From contig JAMIFM010000025.1 in the NCBI GenBank assembly GCA_035906255.1, positions 1 through 64,000 of the forward strand: DNA of 64,000 nt. The letters are read 5' to 3'. A program made the translations under genes and the position numbers. Origin of the DNA: SB11 sp035906255 (lineage in GTDB: Bacteria > Bacteroidota > Bacteroidia > UBA8524). Positions 1 to 8,840 of the stretch are shown piece by piece; positions within the stretch are counted from its first letter, which is position 1; the number at the start of each line of letters is the position of its first letter. The notes under the pieces are model-generated. The model saw only the letters and a program-made list of their open reading frames with translations. It made no database searches and was not told where the DNA came from.

Positions 1-332
1 TATTTGTATTTGTCTTTTTCGGTTTTAAGTATCTCAACAAACAACAACTTTTTTTGCACTTCGGGGTGTGTTTCAAAAGTTCCGCCTGCGTATTTTAAGA
101 AATAAGCACAATCACTCGTCCAAACAACCTCATAGTTAGAAAACTTGCCGGTAGCTTTATCGGTTTCAACCTGCAAGCTGCCATCCCGTTTTATTATGTA
201 TTGTGAGGGTGATCCGTCGTCATCAAGTAACCGATACGCGCCTGTTTTAAATTTTGAACAATCTTCGGCTAAGTTGCTTTTTTCAGAAGGTGCAAAGGCA
301 AGCAGTATGTTTATGAGTAATAGTTGGAGCAT
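1..332 (-). CDS. small secreted protein, 3' end cut by window edge
   Basis: Reading leftward from an ATG at 330-332 the frame stays open to base 1, giving about 110 residues, so the stop lies outside the window. The first 14 or so residues are hydrophobic (a run of Leu and Ile) and look like a signal peptide. The mature part resembles the protein at 1210-1626: both share an early Cys followed by a Thr-Gly, a mid-protein Ile-Ile-x-Arg-like strand and a W-T-S-D-C motif. The two are therefore tandem paralogs. I do not know the function; a small periplasmic or surface beta-rich protein is an inference. Confidence 0.7.
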   Translation of the reverse strand, partial: MLQLLLINILLAFAPSEKSNLAEDCSKFKTGAYRLLDDDGSPSQYIIKRDGSLQVETDKATGKFSNYEVVWTSDCAYFLKYAGGTFETHPEVQKKLLFVEILKTEKDKYK

Positions 333-369
333 TGTTTTTTTTGTAAATGTAAGCAATAAAATTTCCTGT

Positions 370-1152
370 TTAAAACTCAGGAAAGCTATCTCCCCAACTG
401 TTTAAAAAAGCGGCTTTGCCCGCTACGTTTACACTAAACTTCCAATACCGCCAATATTCGCAACCGCTTGGACAATCACTCCAACCCCAGCCAAAAGTGT
501 AAAACGTGTGGGAGGGCGTAGGTTCTGTGAGCACTTGCATACGTGTTCCACCGAGGGGAGGAAATGGCTCGGCAGAATATATCAGCCCTGTTTGTTTTAG
601 TTTTTTTGCCATTGCCACAGTGTTTAGCGGAAGGCAGGCTGCAAAGGTGAAAATGTATTTGGTATCGGCGGTTCCCGGCGGGTAAGTTTCAGACAAGACT
701 TTTTGAGTGCTGAAATTATACTTTGCCAATAAACTATCTACGGGTGAGCATTGGTGAGTAATGGTATAATATCGCAGTTTATCAGTACAACGGTTTCGCG
801 GTATATGCATAGTGAGCATACGCAACATATCCCCGTAATAGTATCTATGGATTTTAGCCATATTAAAAACGGTATCGGATTCCTTATCCTTTAATTTACT
901 GATAGCAGTTAAATCGTCGGTGGTTTTGTCCAGTAGTTTGGCAGGCAGCAATACTTTCGTATGGTCGGGGTGGTTTGTATCAGCCGTTACTGTTTCAAAC
1001 ACCAATTGCATGGCCAGCAAACGCAAAGGTGGCATTTGCTCCCTAATTTCAGTACAGCTAAGTGTGTCTGATAGTATAGGGTTGGTATCCTGCTTTTTAC
1101 AGGAAAAAAGCACAGTGCTTATTAAAAATACCAACGGATAGATTTTAACCAT
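370..1152 (-). CDS. hypothetical lipoprotein
   Basis: A 260-residue protein with a clear type II signal peptide: a hydrophobic N-terminus ending in L-F-S-C, so Cys18 should be lipidated, followed by K-K-Q-D as is usual for Bacteroidota lipoproteins. No catalytic motif or known domain is recognisable. The C-terminal part is rich in aromatic residues and contains a short Cys-Pro-x-Gly-Cys stretch. It lies between two paralogous small secreted proteins on the same strand, so it may be co-expressed with them. Function unknown. Confidence 0.75.
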   Translation of the reverse strand: MVKIYPLVFLISTVLFSCKKQDTNPILSDTLSCTEIREQMPPLRLLAMQLVFETVTADTNHPDHTKVLLPAKLLDKTTDDLTAISKLKDKESDTVFNMAKIHRYYYGDMLRMLTMHIPRNRCTDKLRYYTITHQCSPVDSLLAKYNFSTQKVLSETYPPGTADTKYIFTFAACLPLNTVAMAKKLKQTGLIYSAEPFPPLGGTRMQVLTEPTPSHTFYTFGWGWSDCPSGCEYWRYWKFSVNVAGKAAFLNSWGDSFPEF

Positions 1153-1209
1153 AACTAACTCATCTAACGTAAAATGAGCCGGTAGGGTTTAAATCTGTAC
1201 AGTAAAATT

Positions 1210-1626
1210 TTATTGAACTTTATCCAGTTTCACCATCCAAAGTTTAACGGTTGTTCCGTTTCCTGTGGCTTGATAAAAACATGAGTCACCCCGGGTTTCC
1301 AATATTTTGGTTTTAACCTTTTTAGGAAGCATATACACCAAACTTTTTGGATAGCACTCAACAAACTCAAGGGTGTAGTCACAATCGCTTGTCCATTTTA
1401 TCTTATAAGTAGTCCACTTGTTAGTGCCGTGTATAATCTCCTTTTGCACACTGTCATTTCGTTCTAAAATGTAATACCCTTCGGGTTGGCTTTTATCTCC
1501 TGTACCAAACCGCCCCGTGTGGAAGTAAATACAGTTTTTTTCTGTTTGTGATGAAGAGTTGTATGTGAATGAACTACCAAACAACGCAACAAATAATAGC
1601 AACAGGTATTTCATTTGCTTATGCAT
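1210..1626 (-). CDS. small secreted protein, paralog of the 1-332 gene
   Basis: A 138-residue protein with an N-terminal signal peptide. The first in-frame ATG gives M-H-K-Q before the hydrophobic stretch; an ATG four codons later (start at 1614) would give a more typical M-K-Y-L-L-L-L leader and avoids the overlap with the GH3 gene, so either start is possible. The mature part contains the W-T-S-D-C motif shared with the truncated gene at 1-332. As annotated it overlaps the end of the upstream GH3 gene by 8 bases. No enzymatic motif is visible and the function is unknown. Confidence 0.75.
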   Translation of the reverse strand: MHKQMKYLLLLFVALFGSSFTYNSSSQTEKNCIYFHTGRFGTGDKSQPEGYYILERNDSVQKEIIHGTNKWTTYKIKWTSDCDYTLEFVECYPKSLVYMLPKKVKTKILETRGDSCFYQATGNGTTVKLWMVKLDKVQ

Positions 1627-3118
1627 GGGGAGGTAGTTGGCTTAGCTTATCTGCTATTTTTCTATCGTTACTCAACCGTGGTACTTTGTTTTGCCCGCCC
1701 AGCTTGCCCTCGGCTTTCATGTAATTAATAAAGGTGTTTTTGGGCAGGCTGTTTAACTTCAGCGGCAATAAAATATTACCCACTATCAAATCGTAGTAAT
1801 ACACGTTTTTCTTTTGCAAGGCTTCGTCCACCTTTTGGGCAAAAGCTGCCATATCTTTAGGTTCAGTACCAAACTCCACAAACCACTCATGGTAGCTTTG
1901 TCCTTTGGTTTGCGATACGTATGGTGCAACCGTAAACTCAATCACATCCACACCTTCTTCGGCAGCTACGCTCATCAAGGCGTGTTCTACCTCTTCGCCA
2001 ATTACGTGCTCACCAAAGGCAGAGATAAAGTGTTTTATGCGACCCGTTACCACTAATCGATAGGGGGCAGTGCTAACAAATTTCACCGTATCGCCGATAC
2101 TATAGCCCCAAAGGCCGGCATTGGTATTTAATATTACCGCATAGTTTACGCCCACTTGCACATCTTTAAGGCTGATACGGGTAGGGTTTTCGTCAAAATA
2201 TTCGGATGTCGAGATAAACTCAAAAAAGATACCCTCATTAAGTACAAGCAATAAGCCTTCTTCTTTCTGGCTGTCTTGAAAAGCTATAAACCCTTCTGAA
2301 GCTGGGTAGGTTTCAATCGTATCTATCTGCTTACCTATACTGTCAATCAGTTTTTTACGGTAGGGCTCAAAGTTTACGCCGCCATACACAAACACGCTAA
2401 AGTTTGGAAAAATGTCTTTAATCTTTTTGCCTGTTTTCTCCGTCAGTTTGTCAAAGTACATCTGCACCCAAGGCGGAATACCGCTAATAAGGGTCATATC
2501 TTTATTAACCGTTTCGCCTACAATGGCATCCACTTTGGTTTCCCAATCGTCGATGCAGTTGGTTGCATAGCTGGGCAATTGGTTACGACGTAGGTATTGG
2601 GGCACGTGGTGGTTTACAATGCCTGATAAGCGGCCTGTAAAAATGCCGTTCTTTTTATCCAACTCTGGGCTGCCTGATAGAAAAATCAAACCACCGTCAA
2701 CAAAGGCTGAGTTACCGGTTTCGTTTATATACATCAACAACGCGTTGCGTGCGCAGTTAATATGGTTGGGCATACTTTCTTTACTAATGGGTATGTATTT
2801 TACCCCCGAAGTAGTACCCGATGTTTTTGAAAGATATAAGGGTTTGCCTTTCCATGTTACGTTTTCTTCTCCTGCCACCACCCGCTCCAAATAAGGGCGT
2901 AGTGCTTCGTAATCACGCACAGGTACTTGTTTCTTAAACTGCTCGTAAGTGGTGGTTGCCGTAATGCCGTGGTCGCGGCCAAAAGCTGTTTGTGCCAATA
3001 CGGCCATGTGGCTGCTAAATACTTTTTGCTGCGTTTCAACGGGTTGTGATGCCCATTTTTTAACTTGTTTGCTAACAATGGCTGCCAGTGGTTTGGCAAG
3101 TATCGACTTAATTCCCAT
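1619..3118 (-). CDS. GH3 family acyl-adenylating protein
   Basis: A 499-residue protein of the GH3 (auxin-responsive promoter) superfamily, which belongs to the adenylate-forming enzymes. The ATP-binding loop S-K-T-S-G-T-T-S-G is at about residues 97-105. A G-G-V-N-F-E-P segment near 245, a Y-P-A-S-E-G motif near 270 and a Y-S-I-G-D motif near 345 are also family hallmarks. Plant GH3 enzymes conjugate amino acids to acyl hormones; the bacterial substrate is not known. Length is within the usual range. It is the first gene of a short leftward group with the small secreted protein downstream. Family membership is firm, substrate is open. Confidence 0.9.
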   Translation of the reverse strand: MGIKSILAKPLAAIVSKQVKKWASQPVETQQKVFSSHMAVLAQTAFGRDHGITATTTYEQFKKQVPVRDYEALRPYLERVVAGEENVTWKGKPLYLSKTSGTTSGVKYIPISKESMPNHINCARNALLMYINETGNSAFVDGGLIFLSGSPELDKKNGIFTGRLSGIVNHHVPQYLRRNQLPSYATNCIDDWETKVDAIVGETVNKDMTLISGIPPWVQMYFDKLTEKTGKKIKDIFPNFSVFVYGGVNFEPYRKKLIDSIGKQIDTIETYPASEGFIAFQDSQKEEGLLLVLNEGIFFEFISTSEYFDENPTRISLKDVQVGVNYAVILNTNAGLWGYSIGDTVKFVSTAPYRLVVTGRIKHFISAFGEHVIGEEVEHALMSVAAEEGVDVIEFTVAPYVSQTKGQSYHEWFVEFGTEPKDMAAFAQKVDEALQKKNVYYYDLIVGNILLPLKLNSLPKNTFINYMKAEGKLGGQNKVPRLSNDRKIADKLSQLPPHA

Positions 3119-3300
3119 ACGTGGCTGCGAAGTTAGTGGTTTACTCTAAAACCCGATATTGAAAAATAGGGTTGAGAATAGGGGTAAAGTTGAAAATGTC
3201 TTAAAAGTCAGTTATGTAGCTAAACATATTATATTTATAGTGCTACAAAGGCATTAATACGCTAAGGACGATAATTTGCTGTCATAGTGGCTAAAGAAAT

Positions 3301-4470
3301 CTACTTTGTTATCTCAGTAATCACAGCATCTTCAAAATCCAAAAACGTTTGTTTCAACCCGCTTTTAGCGTTAGTGCCGTAATTCACAATAAATGTCATT
3401 GTAGTTTTTTGATTGGGGAAGTAAAAGCAATCAGCACTGTATCCCAAGTCGCGCCCCGTGTGGCCGTATGCAAATTTTGTATCGCCCTTGTAGCTAAATC
3501 GTTTCATTGCCCCCAATCCTAAAAATATAAAAGGGTCTTCTTCATTAAACGTAAGCATCTCATCAAGCGTGGCAGGTTTCAATAATGTTTTGTCTCTAAA
3601 CAACGCATCTGCAAACAAAGCAATATCGCGCACGGTGGCATACATACCTCCATAACCGTTACCGCTGCCTGTATTGTAGTTACTCACGTTTACAATAGTA
3701 CCGTTGTTATACAAATCAAAATAGCCTTGTGCAGTATTGGCGGGTAATCCTACGTTTGAATAGTAATACACGTGTTGCAGGTTTAACGGGGTAAGAATTT
3801 TTTCTTTCACCAACTCATGGTGCGGACGGCCTGCAATTTTGCTAAGTACCATGCCTAATAATAAGGTATTGGTGTTTGAGTAATCTGCTTTTTGCCCGCA
3901 GGCAAAATTGGCATCTTGCCCATAAGCAAATTCAATCAATTCATCAGAGTTCCACGTCTGGTCGGGATTATTCAATACCTCCAGATAAAACTTGCTGCTG
4001 GTAGTAATATCAAAAATGCCCGAAGTGTGGTTCATCAACTGGCGTATAGTGGCACAATTGGCGTTGGCTACTTTTTCAACCACATCGGCAGGTAAATAGG
4101 CTGCCGCAGGGTCGTCATAGTCAAACTTACCTTCCTCGGCCATCAAGTGAGCCACAGTACCCACAAACATTTTAGTAACGCTGGCTACTTTTGAAACTAC
4201 ACAAGGGGCCATGTTGATGTTTTTATCAATATCAGCCTTGCCTGCTGAGCCTATCCAAACTCCGCTGCTATCTCGAATGTATAATACGGCTCCGGGCAGT
4301 CCTTTTTTTACATAGTTATTTAAGATGTTTTGATAAACGGCAGCTTTGGGGTGATTTTGGCTGCTGTCAACAAAATCAATGTTACAGGTTTGTGTGGGCG
4401 GAACAGCACCCTCCTTACATGATGAAGCTAATAAAGCAACTATGCCGAGTATATATAAATAGAACTTCAT
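3301..4470 (-). CDS. serine hydrolase lipoprotein (class C beta-lactamase fold)
   Basis: A 389-residue protein with a lipobox (L-L-A-S-S-C, Cys18) and a penicillin-binding-protein-like hydrolase domain. The catalytic S-x-x-K is S-V-T-K at residues 97-100, the second motif Y-S-N is at 197-199, and H-T-G near 336 replaces the K-T-G triad. These three motifs identify family S12 (Beta-lactamase PF00144). Such lipoproteins are usually D-peptidases or esterases of the cell envelope; antibiotic resistance cannot be inferred. Its start overlaps the stop of the preceding gene by 4 bases, so the two are translationally coupled. A second, soluble member lies at 14890-16230. Confidence 0.88.
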   Translation of the reverse strand: MKFYLYILGIVALLASSCKEGAVPPTQTCNIDFVDSSQNHPKAAVYQNILNNYVKKGLPGAVLYIRDSSGVWIGSAGKADIDKNINMAPCVVSKVASVTKMFVGTVAHLMAEEGKFDYDDPAAAYLPADVVEKVANANCATIRQLMNHTSGIFDITTSSKFYLEVLNNPDQTWNSDELIEFAYGQDANFACGQKADYSNTNTLLLGMVLSKIAGRPHHELVKEKILTPLNLQHVYYYSNVGLPANTAQGYFDLYNNGTIVNVSNYNTGSGNGYGGMYATVRDIALFADALFRDKTLLKPATLDEMLTFNEEDPFIFLGLGAMKRFSYKGDTKFAYGHTGRDLGYSADCFYFPNQKTTMTFIVNYGTNAKSGLKQTFLDFEDAVITEITK

Positions 4471-5069
4471 TTTGCTGTACGGTTTAGGGTGAGGTAAGTA
4501 CCAATGTGCAAGGCACTATTGGGTAGCAGGGGCACGTAGCTTTTAACAAACGGTGTCATCATCCAAAACTGATGCTGAATGAAAGGGGTAAATGCAACTT
4601 TTTTACCTTTAAACGGATAAGAAAGAAACACACTGTAGCCAAACATCGCGTGTGCCTTGCCGGCACGTTCGGCACGCTCATATTCGCCATTATCGTTTAA
4701 CTTATATACCTGAACATCAGAAAATGTATGGATATAGCCCGCATCAAGGTAAGCGGCTGCTTGCAAACCAAAGTTGAAAGTATAGCGATAGCCCAATTGC
4801 GTATAAACAGGGATGCCGTGATGTACCAAACGCTGGTAGAAATATCCTGCCCTGAAATTTTGTACCAAACTAAATTTTTTCTCAGTCCATACTTTCTCAT
4901 ACCCCACTTGGAACGAGGGATGCAGAGGATTGAGTTTAAATGCAGGCATTGATACAGCGTTATTACCTACGCTTATCAAAAAGGTATTAGTGCGGGTTTG
5001 CCCCCAACCGGTAAGGGAGATTATTACCGGTAATATCGTGCATATCCATAGCTTTACTTTATACTGCAT
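4467..5069 (-). CDS. hypothetical secreted protein
   Basis: A 200-residue protein with a cleavable-looking signal peptide (about 23 residues ending near W-G-Q). The mature part is rich in aromatic and Gly residues, with alternating strands such as F-S-L-V-Q-N-F and Y-T-F-N-F-G-L-Q-A-A-A-Y, which fits a small outer-membrane beta-barrel. No family recognised. It overlaps the downstream serine hydrolase lipoprotein gene by 4 bases, indicating one transcript. Confidence 0.7.
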   Translation of the reverse strand: MQYKVKLWICTILPVIISLTGWGQTRTNTFLISVGNNAVSMPAFKLNPLHPSFQVGYEKVWTEKKFSLVQNFRAGYFYQRLVHHGIPVYTQLGYRYTFNFGLQAAAYLDAGYIHTFSDVQVYKLNDNGEYERAERAGKAHAMFGYSVFLSYPFKGKKVAFTPFIQHQFWMMTPFVKSYVPLLPNSALHIGTYLTLNRTAK

Positions 5070-5140
5070 CTCTCAAAAATAGGGTAAGTAATTAATTATA
5101 GGTGAAGGTAAAAATAACCGTCTTTAATTAATGAAGCTAT

Positions 5141-5623
5141 TTACACCAAATCGCTTTCAAAGCCCCAAGGCATAAATTGTTTCACTCCTTCGGCCACATA
5201 TACTTCGCCGCTTTCTCCTGATAATACAATGGTTAGAGAGGTTTTAAATCTGTTTTCATATTCGGCCATCACTTGCAGGCAAGCCCCGCACGAAGTGGGC
5301 GGATGGTTAACTATACCCTTTTCTGATTTTGCTGTAATTGCAATAACTTTTGGGGGAGTATTAGGATAGTGTGCCCCTGCTGCAAAAATGGCAACCCTTT
5401 CAGCACACAATCCCGAGGGGTAGGCAATGTTTTCCTGATTAGTTCCCAACACCAATGTGTCATCGGCAAGTTGCAATGCACAACTTACCCTGAATTTTGA
5501 ATACGGGGCGTATGAGTTTTGGGTATTATCGCGGGCTTTTTCCAGTAATTCTTTCAGGTTTTTCGGTAATTCATCAGTATTTGCGAATACTTTAACGATT
5601 GTCTCTCTATTTTTCTGATACAT
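5141..5623 (-). CDS. cdd: cytidine deaminase
   Basis: A 160-residue zinc-dependent cytidine/deoxycytidine deaminase of pyrimidine salvage. The N-x-E-N-x-A-Y substrate motif lies at about residues 62-68. The zinc/catalytic C-A-E is at 73-75, with Glu75 as proton shuttle, and the second zinc motif P-x-x-C-x-x-C has Cys112 and Cys115. Three Cys ligands and the short length indicate the homotetrameric type. It stands alone, divergent from the dehydrogenase gene at 5713. Confidence 0.93.
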   Translation of the reverse strand: MYQKNRETIVKVFANTDELPKNLKELLEKARDNTQNSYAPYSKFRVSCALQLADDTLVLGTNQENIAYPSGLCAERVAIFAAGAHYPNTPPKVIAITAKSEKGIVNHPPTSCGACLQVMAEYENRFKTSLTIVLSGESGEVYVAEGVKQFMPWGFESDLV

Positions 5624-5712
5624 AAAAGTGCGCTGATTAATGATTAACAGTGTGTTAAGCTATTGTAAAATTTAACATTAGAATTCAAATTCTTGTTTTA
5701 GTTTTGCCATGT

Positions 5713-7074
5713 ATGCGTAAAATCCTGCTCATAGGAGCCGGCAAATCATCTTCGTATCTTGTCAAGTATCTTTCAGACCATTCACAGGCTGAAAACTGGC
5801 AAGTTATTGTTGCCGATGCAAATAAAAAAAATGCTGAGGCAATAACGGCTAAATTAGCCAATTGTACTCCTATTGCCTTTAATGCCACCGACGAGAAAGA
5901 CCGTGAGCAATATATAAAAGATTCTGATATTGTTATATCGTTGCTACCTGCCACCCTGCATAGCTTGATTGCCGAAGACTGCATTAAATACAGCAAACAT
6001 TTGGTAACGGCTTCTTATACCAGTCCTGAAATGAAAGGGCTGTCTGACGCAGCAAAAAAGGCTGACTTAGTTTTTTTAACTGAGATGGGCTTAGACCCCG
6101 GTATAGACCACATGAGTGCCAAACGCCTGATTGACGGGATTGCCGAAGACGGGGGAGAGGTTACTGTTTTTAAATCGTATTGCGGAGGCTTGATTGCACC
6201 TGAAAACGATGATAATCCTTGGAATTATAAGGTAACTTGGAACCCGAGAAATGTTGTATTGGCAGGGCAGGGCACATCACGTTATTTAGATGAGGGGCAG
6301 ATAAAATATGTGCCGTATAACCGTGTGTTTTCGCAGATTGAAAAGATAAAAGTACCCGGTGAAGGTGGGTATGATGCTTATGTGAATCGCGACTCGCTGA
6401 AATATATCGGCCCGTATGGGATAAAAAACGCAAAAACAGTTTTACGCGGAACGCTTAGGCACAAGGGATTTTGTAAAAAGTGGAATTGTTTGGTAGCGTT
6501 GGGTGTAACCGATGATTCTTTTGTAATAGAAGATGCCTCAGATCTTACCTATAAGCAATTTGCAAATTCATTCTTGCCTTCAAAAACCGAACTTGATGCC
6601 TTTTTGTGGAAGAACTTTGAAATAGAAAAGGGCGATAAAGAATACAAAGCAATTGATTGGCTTGGTTTGCTTAGCGATGAGAAAATAGGGATGACTTATG
6701 TAACCCCTGCCCAAATTTTGCAGAAACTGCTTGAGAAAAAGCTGAAACTTAAAGCTAAAGATAAGGATATGATTGTGATGTACCACGAGATACATTACAA
6801 AAAAGGCAAAAAAGAAAATGTTGTACAATCAAGCCTTGAAGTAAAAGGCGAAAACAACCAGTACACTGCAATGGCAAAAACAGTGGGGCTGCCGCTTGCA
6901 ATGGCTGCCAAACTTATACTGAACAATAAGGTAAAATCACGTGGGGTAATAATACCCGTGCATAAAGAGATTTATGTACCGGTTCTAAAAGAGCTTGAGC
7001 AATACGGTGTGAAGTTTACTGAAAAATCAGGTGTGAAGAAAAAAGGGTTTACTGCCAACTTTAAGTTATTCTAA
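5713..7074 (+). CDS. saccharopine dehydrogenase-like oxidoreductase
   Basis: About 453 residues from the ATG at 5713; a TTG three codons upstream (5704) is possible, but the ATG directly before the R-K-I-L-L-I-G-A-G Rossmann strand is the better start. The N-terminal half is an NAD(P)-binding fold and the C-terminal half matches saccharopine dehydrogenase (glutamate-forming), the second step of lysine breakdown by the saccharopine route. No lysine-ketoglutarate reductase gene is adjacent, so the pathway context is missing here and the substrate could differ. A strong terminator follows at 7099-7133. Confidence 0.85.
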   Translation: MRKILLIGAGKSSSYLVKYLSDHSQAENWQVIVADANKKNAEAITAKLANCTPIAFNATDEKDREQYIKDSDIVISLLPATLHSLIAEDCIKYSKHLVTASYTSPEMKGLSDAAKKADLVFLTEMGLDPGIDHMSAKRLIDGIAEDGGEVTVFKSYCGGLIAPENDDNPWNYKVTWNPRNVVLAGQGTSRYLDEGQIKYVPYNRVFSQIEKIKVPGEGGYDAYVNRDSLKYIGPYGIKNAKTVLRGTLRHKGFCKKWNCLVALGVTDDSFVIEDASDLTYKQFANSFLPSKTELDAFLWKNFEIEKGDKEYKAIDWLGLLSDEKIGMTYVTPAQILQKLLEKKLKLKAKDKDMIVMYHEIHYKKGKKENVVQSSLEVKGENNQYTAMAKTVGLPLAMAAKLILNNKVKSRGVIIPVHKEIYVPVLKELEQYGVKFTEKSGVKKKGFTANFKLF

Positions 7075-7098
7075 AACAGGATATTATTGATGATATAA

Positions 7099-7133
7099 AT
7101 GCCCGAAACAGAACGTTTCGGGCATTGTTTTTT
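7099..7133 (+). terminator. rho-independent terminator after the dehydrogenase gene
   Basis: A perfect 11-bp stem (7099-7109 with 7115-7125, ATGCCCGAAAC and its complement), a 5-base loop, then a T-rich run. It sits 25 bases after the stop codon of the saccharopine-dehydrogenase-like gene. Confidence 0.85.
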
Positions 7134-7305
7134 ATTGGGCTGAAGGCATTGTTGCAAGCGGGTTTCTTTTAAATCCTGCACACATTTTTTTAGAATGTAT
7201 CAAAAACCAGCCGTTCGCATATTAATACCGCAATTCATATAAATTAGGTAGTGCTTCTTTAACATCCGCGCCATCTTTGTGTCAGCAAATTATTAGAATA
7301 CTACC

Positions 7306-8793
7306 ATGAAGAATTTAGTACGTTCACTATTCACCCTATTATTTGTAGGAGTATTGGTAAATACTTCACAAGCCCAAATGGGTATTGGAACAACGTCTCC
7401 ACACAGCTCTTCGATATTAGAATTATCATCAACCACACACGGGTTTTTATTGCCCCGTATGACTGATGCACAGATGAACGCAGTGTCTAGCCCTGCTACG
7501 GGACTGATGATTTATAATACTACACATTTATGTGTTTATGTGTATAATGGAACTTCGTGGTTAAGCACTTGCACTAATACAAGCAACTTTTGGAGCATTA
7601 TCGGTAACTCATCGTTAACGGCTTCAAACTTTATCGGTTCAACCGATGCCACTGATTTAAATTTCCGTTCCAATAACATACAACGTATGGTGTTGGCCAG
7701 TACGGGCCATTTTGGTATTGGAGCCACCGTACCCACAAATGCCTTAACACTTGCCGCGTCATCAAACCCTTTACGTGTTTTGGGAATGAGCCATAACGTA
7801 TTGGATACATTGTTGGTGATTGACCCCACCGGAGTAGTTTACAAACGCTCAGTTGCAAACGTACTAAGCACTACATGGTCAATAAACGGTAATGCAGGAA
7901 CCAATGCATCTTCAAATTTTATTGGTACTACAGATTCAATTGATTTTGTTATTCGTGTAAACAATAACAAAACAGGCCAGTTTATAGCGGGCAAACGCAC
8001 ATTTGTAGGCGGCAGGAATAGTGTTGCCACAGGCTCAAACTCATTAGTATATGGTTTAACAGATTCAGTTTACAGTAGCAATACACTTACCACCGGTGAT
8101 AACAACAAAGTATTAAGCGGTGCGGATTTTTCAGCAGTGTTTGGTGGTAATAACATTGTAAAAGGCACTGCAAGTTATGCTGTTGCAAGCGGCGAACTTA
8201 ACTTGGTTGAAGGTGTACACAGCAGTGCACACGGTGAAAACTTGTTTGTAAACTCATACAATATGTTTGCGGTAGGTTCTTATAACGATACAGTAACAGG
8301 TAACCGTCTTTGGGTGGATAGTTCAAACCACTTGTTTGTGGTAGGTAACGGTCACAAATTTTGCGACCGCTCAAACGTAATCACAGCTACTTGGGGTGGT
8401 AATGTAGGTATTGATAACAAAGACCCTCTTACCGCACTTGATGTACACGGAGGTTTCTCGCTACGTCCCCGTACTACGCTTACTAATGGTACAATAACTG
8501 TAGTAAACTCAAACAACTTTCCTTACGAGGTTGACAACCGCTCATACTTGCGTATTGAGTCTGACAACTCACCTTCATTACGCTCTATAGTACTTAGCCC
8601 CGGTTTGCAGGTAGGACAAATAATTATCATTGAATGTATTACCGCCGGAGGTTTTGACGGCATCAGGATAGTAGATAACGTTGGTACACACAATACGAAT
8701 ACTGACGGCACCCGCGATTTGTATGAGAATGATATTATCATGATGATTTGGAACGGTTCAGCTTGGACTGAAATTTCATACAACGATAACTAA
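7306..8793 (+). CDS. secreted surface protein with YadA-like head repeats
   Basis: A 495-residue protein with a signal peptide ending near S-Q-A-Q. Directly after it comes M-G-I-G-T-T-S-P, a start typical of Bacteroidota tail-fibre-like surface proteins, and then L-L-P-R-M-T. Residues about 240-340 contain loosely repeated units of roughly 14 residues with a small hydrophobic-x-G pattern and Asn/Ser (for example A-V-F-G-G-N-N and S-A-H-G-E-N), like the left-handed head repeats of trimeric autotransporter adhesins. No membrane anchor or type IX sorting domain is visible at the C-terminus. It is followed after 47 bases by a type IX cargo gene. A trimeric adhesin or fibre is inferred, not shown. 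Confidence 0.7.
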   Translation: MKNLVRSLFTLLFVGVLVNTSQAQMGIGTTSPHSSSILELSSTTHGFLLPRMTDAQMNAVSSPATGLMIYNTTHLCVYVYNGTSWLSTCTNTSNFWSIIGNSSLTASNFIGSTDATDLNFRSNNIQRMVLASTGHFGIGATVPTNALTLAASSNPLRVLGMSHNVLDTLLVIDPTGVVYKRSVANVLSTTWSINGNAGTNASSNFIGTTDSIDFVIRVNNNKTGQFIAGKRTFVGGRNSVATGSNSLVYGLTDSVYSSNTLTTGDNNKVLSGADFSAVFGGNNIVKGTASYAVASGELNLVEGVHSSAHGENLFVNSYNMFAVGSYNDTVTGNRLWVDSSNHLFVVGNGHKFCDRSNVITATWGGNVGIDNKDPLTALDVHGGFSLRPRTTLTNGTITVVNSNNFPYEVDNRSYLRIESDNSPSLRSIVLSPGLQVGQIIIIECITAGGFDGIRIVDNVGTHNTNTDGTRDLYENDIIMMIWNGSAWTEISYNDN

Positions 8794-8840
8794 GTAAATC
8801 TTATTTAAAAGTACAACACTCGATTAATAAGGAACCGGAT

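Noticed and set aside
3301..4470. Antibiotic-resistance beta-lactamase
   Set aside because: The motifs show only the S12 serine-hydrolase fold; lipoprotein anchoring and H-T-G in place of K-T-G point to a peptidase or esterase.
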